Shown one piece after another: positions 44,265 through 52,867 of a stretch of DNA of 64,000 nt. The stretch spans positions 558,001 through 622,000 of the forward strand of contig NZ_JXTJ01000008.1 in the NCBI RefSeq assembly GCF_001509835.1, written 5' to 3'. The notes below the pieces were generated by a model. That model worked only from the letters and a program-made list of their open reading frames with translations. It was not told the origin of the DNA and did not search any database. A program made the translations under genes and the position numbers. The first letter of the stretch is position 1, and each line of letters starts with the position of its first letter. Origin of the DNA: Allobosea sp. WAO. Lineage in GTDB: Bacteria > Pseudomonadota > Alphaproteobacteria > Rhizobiales > Beijerinckiaceae.

Positions 44265-44944
44265 GCGTTCTCGGCCAGACGGGTCAGGGCAGGTGCATCG
44301 CAGACCACCAGCCTCTGGCGTCCGCCCTCGACCAACCCTTGTGTTTCCCAGGCGCTGAGAATGCGCGAGACCGTGTGCAGCGTCGTGCCCGTCATCTCGG
44401 CGATGTCGCGGCGTGAGATCGGGAAGTCGACGCGCATGCCAGTCTCGACACGCATGCCGGCCTGCTCGACCAGCCGCAGCACCGCATGGGCGACGCGGCG
44501 CTCGACCTCCTCGGTCGACATCTCGCGGATGCGGGTATGGGCCTCGTCGAGGCGCTGGCCGATGGTGCGGATCGCGCTCATCGCGAGCTGCGGATTGTTC
44601 TCGACGAAACCGTCCCAGGATTCGGTCGGCCAGCTCGCGACCAGGCTGTCGACCGCTGCCGTTGCGGTGCCGGGATAATCGGGGCGGCCGAGCGCGCGGG
44701 TGAAGCCGAACAGATCGCCGGGATGGACGACGCGCACGATGATCTGCTGCCCGTCGCGGGTGACCTGCGTGACCTTCAGCCGGCCGTGCAGCAGGAGATA
44801 GAAGGCCTTGGCCGGGTCGCCCTGCTCGAAGACTGCATCGCCCTGTGGGACACGGCGTGCATTCGCCTGCGCCGTCATGCGGTCGAGCTGCTCGTCGCCC
44901 ATCGCCGCGAACAGCGGAATGCTGCGCAGGACGCTGCGGTCCAT
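44258..44944 (-). CDS. nnrR: NnrR/Dnr-type Crp/Fnr-family regulator
   Basis: 228 aa from the ATG at 44942-44944. cAMP-binding-fold sensor at about 10-120, dimer helix, then helix-turn-helix ISRRDIAEMTGTTLHTVSRI. It lacks the N-terminal cysteines of oxygen-sensing FNR, so it is not an Fe-S sensor and fits the NO-responsive NnrR/Dnr group. The recognition helix has HTVSR where FNR has ETISR, consistent with boxes that need only TTG...CAA. It is the only Crp/Fnr gene in the window and the best candidate for binding the boxes listed here. Confidence 0.82.
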   Translation of the reverse strand: MDRSVLRSIPLFAAMGDEQLDRMTAQANARRVPQGDAVFEQGDPAKAFYLLLHGRLKVTQVTRDGQQIIVRVVHPGDLFGFTRALGRPDYPGTATAAVDSLVASWPTESWDGFVENNPQLAMSAIRTIGQRLDEAHTRIREMSTEEVERRVAHAVLRLVEQAGMRVETGMRVDFPISRRDIAEMTGTTLHTVSRILSAWETQGLVEGGRQRLVVCDAPALTRLAENAE

Positions 44945-45060
44945 TCCCACGATATCGTCTTTCCGTTTGGCGAGGCGGAGGTGCCGCCCGCGAGGAAGCC
45001 TCCGGACCCGGTCGGCGGCGCCGGATTTGAGCGCAACCATCGGCGGCATTCAAGCCCGCG

Positions 45061-45324
45061 CTAAGCCGCCAGCGCGATCCGCAGCCCAGCGAGCGCGCAC
45101 AATAGCGCCGCATAGCCGATCAGTGCGCCGGCGAGCGCCCGACTCTCCTGCTGCAGCCGCATGAAGCCGATCACGAGGAGCGCCGCCTTGATCAGGCTCA
45201 AGACGGCGATGGCCAATCCACGCGGCAGCGGCGCAAGCAGCATGCTGGCGATGAGGCCGAGCCCGGTCGCCAGAAGCAGGGCGCCGAGCACGAGGGGGAG
45301 CGGGAGGTCGCGAGGGGAGGACAT
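45061..45324 (-). CDS. norF: NorF-like small membrane subunit
   Basis: 87 aa with three hydrophobic segments (LVLGALLLATGLGLIASMLL; AIAVLSLIKAALLVIGFMRL; ALIGYAALLCALAGLRIALA), the size and layout of NorF and of cytochrome oxidase subunit IV-like proteins. One base separates it from norE. NorE and NorF support full NO-reductase activity in related denitrifiers. It is the last gene of nirK-nirV-norE-norF. Confidence 0.78.
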   Translation of the reverse strand: MSSPRDLPLPLVLGALLLATGLGLIASMLLAPLPRGLAIAVLSLIKAALLVIGFMRLQQESRALAGALIGYAALLCALAGLRIALAA

Positions 45325-45325
45325 C

Positions 45326-45877
45326 TCACCCCAGATAGATGACGGGCAGGATCAGGAGCCAGACGAGGTCGATCGCGTGCCAGATGACGGCAATCGTCCC
45401 GGTCCGGCGCGGCGTCGGTCGCCAGGCGATGGCGAGCATGATCACCGCGACGAAGAGCACATGGGCGAGATGGAAGCCGGTGATCAGGAAATAGAGCTCG
45501 ACGAGACGGCTCTCCACGGCCGCGATGGTGGGGATCTCATGGCTGTAGGCGACGAGCTTGAGCACGACGAAGCCGAAGCCGCCGAGCGCGGCGGCTACGA
45601 GGTTCCAGCGCGGCGGCGAGCCCAAGGCGGCGCGGGCGGCGAAGAAGCCGCTGGTCAGCAGCACCGCCGTGGCGGCGCCGGCGAGCGGCAGGTCGAGCGC
45701 GCCATGCAGTCTTGCCAGCGCTGGCGGGTCGAGCAGCCCGAGGATCAGGAAGGAGACGAGAAACGCGCCGAAGACGGCAAGCTCGCTCCAGACTAGGATC
45801 CAGAGCAAGAGCTCCATGCCGCCTTCGCTGGTCGGCTGGCCCGCGGCGAGGCGGGCCGGCGGAGTATGTGCGTTCAT
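45326..45877 (-). CDS. norE: NorE, cytochrome oxidase subunit III-like protein
   Basis: 183 aa with about five membrane segments. ELLLWILVWSELAVFGAFLV and LVELYFLITGFHLAHVLFV are typical of the subunit III family, and NorE is the variant found in nor/nir clusters. The start overlaps the nirV stop by four bases, so it is co-translated. Role in NO reductase assembly or stability is known only at family level. Confidence 0.85.
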   Translation of the reverse strand: MNAHTPPARLAAGQPTSEGGMELLLWILVWSELAVFGAFLVSFLILGLLDPPALARLHGALDLPLAGAATAVLLTSGFFAARAALGSPPRWNLVAAALGGFGFVVLKLVAYSHEIPTIAAVESRLVELYFLITGFHLAHVLFVAVIMLAIAWRPTPRRTGTIAVIWHAIDLVWLLILPVIYLG

Positions 45878-46761
45878 GCCGGCAGCAGCCGGCGCAGTCC
45901 GGCGGGAACCCGATCCTGCCAGCGCTGCTCCTTGACCAGCCGGAAGCCGAGATTGTCCGGCGGGGTGCCGACCGAACAGCCACCGCTCTTAGGATTACGG
46001 ATGAACGAGGTCATCACGGCGCGGTGCTGGCCCTCGACCACATAGGCTCCGCAATTCTTGGTCTCGCCGGTCAGGCGGCCTCCAGCATCGAGCGTGACGC
46101 GCCGCAGGCAGCTCTGGGTCCATTCCCAGACATTGCCCGCCATGTCGTGGACACCATGCTCGTTGGCGCCGAAGCTGCCGATCGGCCGCGGCACGGCGTC
46201 GCTTGCCGCCTTGCGGGCCGCCTCGCGGTCGTAGTCGGCGAGCCAGCGCCGGGCGGGATTGGTGTTCTCCGGGTCGAAACCGCGCGCATCGTCGATGAAG
46301 CGCGTGCCGGCGGCGTGCGCCCATTCCCGGTCGGTCGGCAGGCGCCAAGCCATTCCGGTCTCGTGCGACAGCCAGCTGGCGTAGTCGCTGGCATCGCCAT
46401 GGCTGACGCCGGTCGCCGGCAAGTCGCCGCGCGCGTTCCTGGCATCGAGCGGCTTGCAGGCGCCGGCCGCGACGCAGCGTGTGTAGTCGGCCACCGTGAC
46501 CTGATAGCGCATGATCACCAGCGGCTTGTCGATCTGGACGGAGACGCGTGGCGCGTCGACCGGCCGCCCGGCGCGCAGATACTCGCCGTCGAGGCGGTGC
46601 GTCATCGTCATCGGCGGCACGATGGCGGTCTGAGGCAGCGGTATCAGCGACGGCGCGGTGCGCGGCTGGGCCGCGAACAGAAGAGCGGCTGCGCCAGCCA
46701 TGAACAGGAGCCCGAGCGAGGTCGTCAGCGCGGGAAGTCCCATACGCAGCGTCGTGGCCAT
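45874..46761 (-). CDS. nirV: NirV-like SUMF1/formylglycine-generating-enzyme-fold protein
   Basis: 295 aa, N-terminal membrane anchor (LPALTTSLGLLFMAGAAALLF), rest presumably periplasmic. Family marks: YQVTVADYTRCVAAGACKP, LPATGVSHGDASDYASWLS, WRLPTDREWAHAAG, NVWEWTQSC and the final GFRLV. Such proteins, called NirV, regularly follow nirK; their biochemical role is not established. It starts 60 bp after nirK with a hairpin in between. Confidence 0.85.
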   Translation of the reverse strand: MATTLRMGLPALTTSLGLLFMAGAAALLFAAQPRTAPSLIPLPQTAIVPPMTMTHRLDGEYLRAGRPVDAPRVSVQIDKPLVIMRYQVTVADYTRCVAAGACKPLDARNARGDLPATGVSHGDASDYASWLSHETGMAWRLPTDREWAHAAGTRFIDDARGFDPENTNPARRWLADYDREAARKAASDAVPRPIGSFGANEHGVHDMAGNVWEWTQSCLRRVTLDAGGRLTGETKNCGAYVVEGQHRAVMTSFIRNPKSGGCSVGTPPDNLGFRLVKEQRWQDRVPAGLRRLLPA

Positions 46762-46788
46762 CTTCGGCTCCTGTCGTGGAAGGCATAG

Positions 46789-46812
46789 GCCTCCCCGCCG
46801 GAGCGGGGAGGC
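46789..46812 (-). terminator. Hairpin between nirK and nirV
   Basis: GCCTCCCCGC/GCGGGGAGGC, a perfect 10-bp stem with a CGGA loop, 9 bp after the nirK stop. It probably ends or stabilises the nirK message while allowing some read-through. Confidence 0.6.
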
Positions 46813-46821
46813 GGTGGCCGG

Positions 46822-47952
46822 TCAGATGCCGACCGGCGCGACGATCTGCTTCATCAGATCGTCATTCCACTCACCCTCGACCTTGAAATGTCCGGCGGCG
46901 CCGAGCTCGAAGGCCTCGATCAGGTTGTGGTTGACGTAGGCGTAGATGCCCGGCTGCAGGAAGGTGTAGAGCGCGGCTCCCGCGCAGCCGCCGGGGATGA
47001 ACCAGGTCTCGAGGTCCCGCTCCGGCGGGTTGCGGAACTTGCCGGTCGCCCAGACATAGTCGCCATGGCCGCCGATCAGATGCGGGCGGGTGTCGCGATT
47101 GGCCTGCGAGTGGACGATCAGCACGGTCTCGCCGACCTTGGCGGTCAGGGCTGCCTTGCCGGTGAGGGCACCGACCTTGCCGTTGAAGACGACATGGGTC
47201 GGGGTCAGGGTGCGCATCGCCTTGACGACGTCGTCATGCGACTCGCCGACGCTGGCATAGCGCTTGAAGTTGCCCTTCTCGTCGCGCGGCACATAGAAGT
47301 CCTGCTCGCCGACATAGTAGACCTTGTCGTACTTCAGCGCCTTGCCCTGATGGTCCTTCAGCCCGTCGCGCGGCAGCACCATGATGGCGCCGTTCATGCC
47401 GGCGGTGACGTGCCAGGGCACCATGCCCGGAGGGGCGCAGTGGTAGACGAAGACGCCCGGCCGGGTGGCCTTCCAGCGCAGCACGACCTTCTCGCCAGGG
47501 TTGACCTCGGTCAGCCCACCGCCGCCGAGCGCACCTGTCGACGAATGGAAGTCGATATTGTGCATCAACTCGTTGGTTTCGGCGTTGATCAGCGTCAGCT
47601 CGACATAGTCGCCCTCGTGGACGACCATCAGCGGGCCGGGGACGGTGCCGTTGAAGGTGAAGGCGAAGGTCTCGGTGCCGGCGTCGTCGAGGACGATCTT
47701 CTTCTCGTGGATCGTCATCTGGAATTCGACGAGCTTCGGACCGCCGGTGGCGATCTGTTCGTGCGCGTGCACGAACGGAGGATCGACCAGCTTCGGCTTG
47801 ACGCGCGGCAGCTTGGCCACATCGGTGGCGCTCGCCTTGGTCATCACGCCCTGGGCCTGCGCCGGTGCGGAAGTCGCCGCCTGGACGATCGCCCCGGTGG
47901 CAGCTGCTCCCGCCAGAATGCTGCGGCGGGTCAGTTTGAGCTCTTCGCCCAT
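46822..47952 (-). CDS. nirK: Copper-containing nitrite reductase
   Basis: 376-aa periplasmic enzyme reducing nitrite to NO. A Tat signal ([14 protein letters not shown], cleavage near AQA-QGV) is followed by two cupredoxin domains. Copper ligands are visible in [23 protein letters not shown] (type 1 Cys, His, Met and a type 2 His) and GGHGDYVW. The ATG at 47950-47952 follows GGAGACAAGCC and avoids a cysteine-rich upstream extension. A perfect TTG-N8-CAA box lies about 70 bp upstream. Pseudoazurin is its likely electron donor. Confidence 0.96.
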   Translation of the reverse strand: MGEELKLTRRSILAGAAATGAIVQAATSAPAQAQGVMTKASATDVAKLPRVKPKLVDPPFVHAHEQIATGGPKLVEFQMTIHEKKIVLDDAGTETFAFTFNGTVPGPLMVVHEGDYVELTLINAETNELMHNIDFHSSTGALGGGGLTEVNPGEKVVLRWKATRPGVFVYHCAPPGMVPWHVTAGMNGAIMVLPRDGLKDHQGKALKYDKVYYVGEQDFYVPRDEKGNFKRYASVGESHDDVVKAMRTLTPTHVVFNGKVGALTGKAALTAKVGETVLIVHSQANRDTRPHLIGGHGDYVWATGKFRNPPERDLETWFIPGGCAGAALYTFLQPGIYAYVNHNLIEAFELGAAGHFKVEGEWNDDLMKQIVAPVGI

Positions 47953-48022
47953 GGCTTGTCTCCTTGCAACGACCGGACATCGACCGGTCATGAAGACTTT
48001 AGGGCCAGGGCAAAATCGCTCT

Positions 48023-48036
48023 TTGTTGCAGCACAA
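48023..48036. promoter_or_regulatory. NnrR/FixK-type box upstream of nirK
   Basis: TTGTTGCAGCACAA, a symmetric TTGT-N6-ACAA, 70 bp upstream of the nirK ATG. Confidence 0.75.
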
Positions 48037-48075
48037 CATTTTTGACGATCATGCTTGAGCCGCATGATCTCTGCG

Positions 48076-48360
48076 TCATTCGGCGGCGATCATCGCCGGT
48101 TCCCAGGCCGGCTCGTAGGTCAGTGCCACGTCGACAGAGGTGATCCCGTTGATCGCGCCGGCTGCGGCCGCTACGGCCTCCTTGAGGAAGCCGGCCAGCG
48201 GGCAGCCGCGGGTGGTCGTCGTCATGGTGATGGCGACGGCGCCTTCGGGTGTCGCTGTGATGTCGTAGATCAGGCCGAGATCGACGACGCTGCGGTCCAT
48301 TTCAGGGTCGAGCACGTCACGCAGCGCGATCTCGACCAGACGTTCCAGCGGGGCGCTCAT
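48076..48360 (-). CDS. MIP18/DUF59-family metal-sulfur cluster assembly protein
   Basis: 94 aa. Contains ALRDVLDPEMDRSVVDLGLIYDI-type DUF59 sequence and the conserved cysteine in TTTTRGCPLAGF. Relatives (SufT, PaaD, MIP18) help load Fe-S clusters. Its ATG overlaps the stop of the DUF2249 gene, and it lies in the accessory part of the nor/nir block, so it may serve a metalloprotein induced there. Specific client unknown. Confidence 0.8.
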   Translation of the reverse strand: MSAPLERLVEIALRDVLDPEMDRSVVDLGLIYDITATPEGAVAITMTTTTRGCPLAGFLKEAVAAAAGAINGITSVDVALTYEPAWEPAMIAAE

Positions 48361-48902
48361 CAGTGCGCGCTCCCGCCGCCATGGCGGACGAGCAGGCGAT
48401 AGGTCGCGCCGGCCTCGTCGAAATTGCCGGCCCATTCATGCTCGCGCTTCGCCAGCTCCGGGAACAGGAAGACCGGCTCGCGCGCCAGCAGGGCGAACAG
48501 CACGTCGCCAGCCTGCAGATCCTCCAGCGCTTCCAGAATCCGCACCATCGGCTCCGGCGGATCAAGATCGCGCAGGTCGAGCTCCTCGATCGGAGGGCCC
48601 CAGGATATGGCAGAGGGGCTGCTGCCGATGGCGAGGCCCTCGCTGGCGTCCTGCGCGATCGCGACCGGCGAGAAGGTGACCTCCCAGTCGCCGTTGCCGA
48701 GGGCGCGGTCGCTCGCGGCGAAGCCGCGATTGGCCATCACGGAGAACAGCGGCACTGGCCGGAACGGCGCGATCAGACGCAGCGACTGGCCGGGCTCCAG
48801 CGTGCTGACCGCGTCCATGATCGCCTGAAACGGCTCCTCGCCGGCCCGCAGCACCGGCCTGACGTCAAGCTCGCGGACTTGCAGCGGTTCGGTTGTCGAC
48901 AT
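48360..48902 (-). CDS. Tandem DUF2249 protein
   Basis: 180 aa with two DUF2249 copies: LDVRPVLRAGEEPFQAIMDA to about residue 80, and LDLRDLDPPEPMVRILEALE from about 105 on, each ending with a short basic or aromatic strand. DUF2249 proteins cluster with denitrification and nitrosative-stress genes and are TusA-like in fold, suggesting small-molecule, sulfur or haem handling; function is not established. Overlaps its upstream neighbour by 38 bp. Confidence 0.82.
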   Translation of the reverse strand: MSTTEPLQVRELDVRPVLRAGEEPFQAIMDAVSTLEPGQSLRLIAPFRPVPLFSVMANRGFAASDRALGNGDWEVTFSPVAIAQDASEGLAIGSSPSAISWGPPIEELDLRDLDPPEPMVRILEALEDLQAGDVLFALLAREPVFLFPELAKREHEWAGNFDEAGATYRLLVRHGGGSAH

Positions 48903-50262
48903 GGGGTTGTCTCCTTTCCTCGGCGCGTGCCAGCAGCAGCCGCGGACATTCATGGAAGGGCGGCCGTTGCTCGGCCTTGATTTCGGACAAGCGCCGCACC
49001 CTCATCAGCTCGCCGGCGATGCCGGCGGTGCCGAACAGGGCGGGCAGCATGGCATATTGGAAGGCGGTGGCGACACCGGCGGCGAGCGCGACGGTCCCGA
49101 GCGCGACGCCGGCATAATAGAGAGTGAACCACAGCCCGGCGCGGGGCATGGCGACGAGGTCGCCGACCCGCGGCGCCGGCCCGCGCCCGAGCCGTGGCGC
49201 ATAGGTTTCGAGCCAGGTCATGAACGAGACGATCTTCATGAGCTGGGCCAGCGTCAGTCCGCCGAGCCAGCCGAAGGCAAGGAGGAAGGTGAGGGACGCC
49301 AGCCAGGCGTCGGGTGCACCGGCGGCGGTAGCGACTGGCAGCAGCGGCAGCCCGATGCCGAGCGCGGCGAAGGCCGGAATACTCGCCAGCATGTTGATCT
49401 CAAGCGCTTTCCGCCGGCGCGCGCGGTAGAGGGCAAGGATGTCGCGGCCGTAGAAGGCGCCGGCCAGCGCCAGCGCTGCGAGCGGCGCCACGCTGAAGCC
49501 GGCCCCGATTTCGAGCCCAGTGAGCGGAGCGAGCAGCCCGGCGAGCGCAAGGCCGAGCCCGAGACTGCCGAAGATCAGCACGAGTCGAACCTGACCGGCC
49601 GGCGGCTCCGGCGCCATCATAAACATGACGAGGAGCCGGTAGCTGACGCCGAAGGCGATCAGGCCGAGCCAGCCGCCGAAGCCGAGCAGGGCATGGAAGG
49701 GCAGGCCGTCCGGCAGGAGCGCGATCTCCCCAAGCCAGCCGCCGCTGCCGGAGAGGATCGCGGCGAAGGTCGCGCCGCTCAGCACCGTTGCGAGCAGGCA
49801 GGCGAGGCCGACCAGAACGAAGCGCGCGAACAGCGTCACCGGCCTTGCGCTCAGCAGCGTTGCGACCAGCATCAGCCCGAGCAACAGGAAGCCGGCGAGC
49901 AGGGTGACGGCGGCGAGCGGCATCAGCGCGACCGGCCAGTCGATCCAGCCGGCGAGGCTGGCGAAACCGGTGCAGAGCAGAAGGAGCCCAGACAGAAGCG
50001 CGAGCAGCGCCGGCAGGGCGAGGCCTGGAAAGGCGAGGGGGCGCGCGACCAGCACGGGAACGAACTGGAGCAGCGCGCCCGCCATGGCGAGGCTGAGCCA
50101 GCCTATCGCCACGACATGGACGACAATGAGGGTCGCCGGCTCGAGGAGCCCGGCGCCGGGATAGCCGACGCCGGCAATGATGAGAGCCTCGGCCGCCAGC
50201 AGGAAAGCGAGCGCGGCCGCGAAATAGCTCATCGTCCAGCGGGACAGAGACGCCATCGGCAT
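48865..50262 (-). CDS. Multi-helix membrane protein of nor clusters (NnrS/oxidase-like)
   Basis: 465 aa with about twelve membrane segments. Histidines such as VVHVVAIGWLSLAMAGALLQ, LPFHALLGFGGWLGL and a GVSYRLLVMFMM stretch resemble haem-copper oxidase subunit I and NnrS-like proteins that occur beside nor genes. It is not NorB: the norB gene is separate and complete. The ATG at 50260-50262 has GGGAG eight bases upstream. It may bind haem and take part in NO defence; this is inferred from context. Confidence 0.75.
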   Translation of the reverse strand: MPMASLSRWTMSYFAAALAFLLAAEALIIAGVGYPGAGLLEPATLIVVHVVAIGWLSLAMAGALLQFVPVLVARPLAFPGLALPALLALLSGLLLLCTGFASLAGWIDWPVALMPLAAVTLLAGFLLLGLMLVATLLSARPVTLFARFVLVGLACLLATVLSGATFAAILSGSGGWLGEIALLPDGLPFHALLGFGGWLGLIAFGVSYRLLVMFMMAPEPPAGQVRLVLIFGSLGLGLALAGLLAPLTGLEIGAGFSVAPLAALALAGAFYGRDILALYRARRRKALEINMLASIPAFAALGIGLPLLPVATAAGAPDAWLASLTFLLAFGWLGGLTLAQLMKIVSFMTWLETYAPRLGRGPAPRVGDLVAMPRAGLWFTLYYAGVALGTVALAAGVATAFQYAMLPALFGTAGIAGELMRVRRLSEIKAEQRPPFHECPRLLLARAEERRQPHVDNRTAASPRA

Positions 50263-50392
50263 GGCCGGGTCTCCCGAGCGAGGCAGGAACATCGGACCGG
50301 GCAGGGCCTGCACTTCGGCCGGGCCCGATGCCTAGACAAGGAGAAGGATCGCCAGCCGGCCTCCAGTCGGACGGAGGGCGACCTGGCGGATT

Positions 50393-50689
50393 TCAGTGGC
50401 CGCAGGTGCAGGCATGGCCTTCGTCATGCCCGCCGCAATCGGCGCCATTGGCCTCGCCTCGGCCGATCTCGACCTGCCAGATCTCCGGCCCCTGCACGAT
50501 GTACGTCCAGCTATAGGTGCCGGGATAGCGCGCCTCGATCTGCCGGCGCAGTGGCGCGGGATCATGGTCGTTGACGATGCTGAAGCTCTCGCCGGGCGGC
50601 AGGCGCTCGAGGATCCCGAAGATTGTCGCATGGCGAACGACCGGCGGGATCATGCGGACGTCGAGAGGTTCGAGCGGCATTGTCGTCAT
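50393..50689 (-). CDS. Single-domain DUF2249 protein with His/Cys tail
   Basis: 98 aa: LDVRMIPPVVRHATIFGILERL then WQVEIGRGEANG, a single DUF2249 module. The last residues (DCGGHDEGHACTCGH) are rich in Cys and His and may bind metal. It is the first gene after a TTG-N8-CAA box at 50762-50775 and precedes the NnrS-like, tandem DUF2249 and DUF59 genes on the same strand. Confidence 0.82.
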   Translation of the reverse strand: MTTMPLEPLDVRMIPPVVRHATIFGILERLPPGESFSIVNDHDPAPLRRQIEARYPGTYSWTYIVQGPEIWQVEIGRGEANGADCGGHDEGHACTCGH

Positions 50690-50761
50690 GGTGTCGGCTC
50701 CGGTAACGCCCCGGAAAATGCGGGGCCCTGACGAGCCTAGCGGCGTTGCGCCTGCGGCAAT

Positions 50762-50775
50762 TTGTCGAATCTCAA
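50762..50775. promoter_or_regulatory. FNR/NnrR-type box upstream of the DUF2249 operon
   Basis: TTGTCGAATCTCAA (TTG-N8-CAA), 72 bp upstream of the DUF2249 start. Confidence 0.6.
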
Positions 50776-50795
50776 AGAGCGCGCAGGCAGCCGCC

Positions 50796-50951
50796 TCATT
50801 GTTCGAGAAACAGCATGGTGGCGATGGCGAGCGACATCAGCACCGCAGCAGTGACGCCACCCTTCTGCAGCACGCCCATGCGGTAGAGCAGCAGCGCCAT
50901 CACGATGATGGCGGGCGTGGCAACGGCAAGGCCCATCTGGGCATCGGTCAT
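50796..50951 (-). CDS. 51-aa single-span membrane protein in the nor operon
   Basis: A short gene between norD and the DUF2249 operon. From the ATG at 50949-50951 it reads MTDAQMGLAVATPAIIVMAL and onward to a TGA at 50796-50798. It has two hydrophobic stretches (residues about 8-23 and 33-48) around a short MGVLQKGG turn, and ends LFLEQ. AGGAGCCCCGCC lies upstream of the ATG, and the start is 11 bp after the norD stop. Family unknown; it could be a small NO-reductase subunit or assembly factor. Confidence 0.65.
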   Translation of the reverse strand: MTDAQMGLAVATPAIIVMALLLYRMGVLQKGGVTAAVLMSLAIATMLFLEQ

Positions 50952-50962
50952 GGCGGGGCTCC

Positions 50963-52858
50963 TCAGGTTGCCAGCGCGCGGTAGATCGCCGGCAGGGCGG
51001 TCGGAAGGCGCTCCAGCTTCGAGACCACGGCATGGCCGTTGCGCCCGAACAGATAGGGGATGTAGGCGCGCGACTCGCGGTCGACCGTGACTGCAAAAAC
51101 GCAGATGCCGGCGCGGCGCGCCTCGATCACCGCCATGCGGGTGTCCTCCATGGCAAAGCGTCCCTCGTAATGGTCGATGTCGTTAGGCTTGCCGTCGGTC
51201 AGCACCAGCAGCAGCTTGCGGCGGTCGGGGCGGGCCTTGAGACCGGCCGCAGCATGGCGGATCGCCGCGCCGATCCTCGTGTAGTAGCCCGGCTTCAGCG
51301 CCGCGATGCGTGCCTCGACCGCCGGCCCCATCGCCTCGTCGAAGCGCTTCAGCGTCTCGATCCGCACCCAGTCCCGGCGGCGCGAGGTGAAGGTCAGGAT
51401 CTCGTGCCTGTCGCCGCAGGCGGCGAGGCCATGTGCGAAGACGGTGAGCGCCTGCTTCTCGACATCGAGCACGCGCAGATCGTCGAACCAGGAATCGGTC
51501 GAGAGCGAGACGTCCATCAGCGTCGTGACTGCAAGATCATGCGCCTGCGGCCGGCTCGCGATATGGATGCGGTCGCTCCCGGGGCCGCCGGCGGCGAGGT
51601 CGGCCTGGCGGCGCACCACCGCGTCGAGATCGAGGTCGGGGCCGTCGATCTGGCCGCGCTGCGGCTCGCGCAGGGGACGCAACGCCTCGAACTGGCGGCG
51701 CACCTGCCGCACCAGCGCCTGCGTCGCGGGATCGGGCGCCGGCGCGGCGACTTCCCGCCCGGCAATGGCCGACAGCACGCGGCAATAGTCCTCGCGATAG
51801 CTGCCGCTGCGAAAATCCCATTCCGGATAGGTTACGGGGCCGGCCAACGCCGTCTCGTCCATCGCCTCCGGCGGCAGGTCGAGGTCGAAGCGGAAGCGTG
51901 AGGCCGGGCGGCCCTTGCGCTCGCTCAGCACCATGTCGTCGAGCTCGTCGGCCGCCTCGGGATCGTGTTCGTCGCTGTCGTCGGAAGGGCGGTCGACCGC
52001 GACCATCTCCGACATCGCCAGGATCTTCTCGAAACGGTTCAGGATGAAGGGGCTGCGCTCGCTCCAGGCTTCCGCGGTCTCGTCGCGGCTGGCGGCATAG
52101 GTCTTCATCTCCTCCGCGGCGGCAGGCTGCGCGCCCGGAAGCGGCCTGTCCTCGTCATTGCGACGCGAGCGCGCGAGCTTGCTGGCGCAGGCGAGCGGCC
52201 AGAGCGGAACGTCGAGCGCCGGCAGATAGCCGGGCGGCGCCTTCGCTGGCCAGTCACCGGCCCGGATCGGCAGCTCTTCGCCACGCAGTTGCGCCGTTAT
52301 CAGCGCTTCGACCCTGGCTTCGGTTGCCGGCAAGCCGGCCCGCCTGCGGGTTTCCAGAGTCGCCGTGGCGAGCCGCCGATAGGTCGGAGCGAGTCCCGGG
52401 AACGTCGCCAGGACATCGCCGACCAGCCGCTTGGCCGTGGCAATCAGGGCGAGATCGCGATGCAGCGGGTCGGTTTGCGCGATCGGCTGCGGCGTCATCC
52501 GCGCCATGCAGGCGGTTAGCCAGACATAGAGGTCGCGGTTGAGGGCGGCTTCGGGGAAGATCGCGATCTCAGCCGGCAATTGCAGGCTGTCGGCGGCGCG
52601 CAGCGCCTGCGACAGGCGTTCTTCGCCGAGGCCGACGCGCTGGCGCAGATTGAGCCGGTGGGTCGCGGCGCGCTCGCGGGCGGGGACGATCCTGACGCCG
52701 GATTCGCCGCCGAAACCACGGAAGCAGACGGCGAGCGCCGGCGCCATCGCGGCCAGGCTCACCGCCGCCTGCGGGTGATGCGCCAAGCTGCCGGTGTCGC
52801 CTACCAGCTTGTGCCAGAAGCGCCCGACGGTTTCCTCGAGCTCGAGGAAGTCCAGCAT
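50963..52858 (-). CDS. norD: NorD, VWA-domain NO reductase activation protein
   Basis: 631-aa cytoplasmic protein with a C-terminal von Willebrand A domain: the metal site reads LMDVSLSTDSW (D-x-S-x-S), followed by LLLVLTDGKPND and DTRMAVIEARRAG. NorD works with the MoxR ATPase NorQ to activate NorCB, probably by inserting the non-haem iron. It starts 9 bp after norQ. Length is typical. Confidence 0.94.
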   Translation of the reverse strand: MLDFLELEETVGRFWHKLVGDTGSLAHHPQAAVSLAAMAPALAVCFRGFGGESGVRIVPARERAATHRLNLRQRVGLGEERLSQALRAADSLQLPAEIAIFPEAALNRDLYVWLTACMARMTPQPIAQTDPLHRDLALIATAKRLVGDVLATFPGLAPTYRRLATATLETRRRAGLPATEARVEALITAQLRGEELPIRAGDWPAKAPPGYLPALDVPLWPLACASKLARSRRNDEDRPLPGAQPAAAEEMKTYAASRDETAEAWSERSPFILNRFEKILAMSEMVAVDRPSDDSDEHDPEAADELDDMVLSERKGRPASRFRFDLDLPPEAMDETALAGPVTYPEWDFRSGSYREDYCRVLSAIAGREVAAPAPDPATQALVRQVRRQFEALRPLREPQRGQIDGPDLDLDAVVRRQADLAAGGPGSDRIHIASRPQAHDLAVTTLMDVSLSTDSWFDDLRVLDVEKQALTVFAHGLAACGDRHEILTFTSRRRDWVRIETLKRFDEAMGPAVEARIAALKPGYYTRIGAAIRHAAAGLKARPDRRKLLLVLTDGKPNDIDHYEGRFAMEDTRMAVIEARRAGICVFAVTVDRESRAYIPYLFGRNGHAVVSKLERLPTALPAIYRALAT

Positions 52859-52867
52859 GGCGCGCTC

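Noticed and set aside
50754..50769. TTGCGCCTGCGGCAA as an FNR box
   Set aside because: Spacing is nine bases between TTG and CAA; the overlapping downstream box at 50762-50775 has correct spacing.
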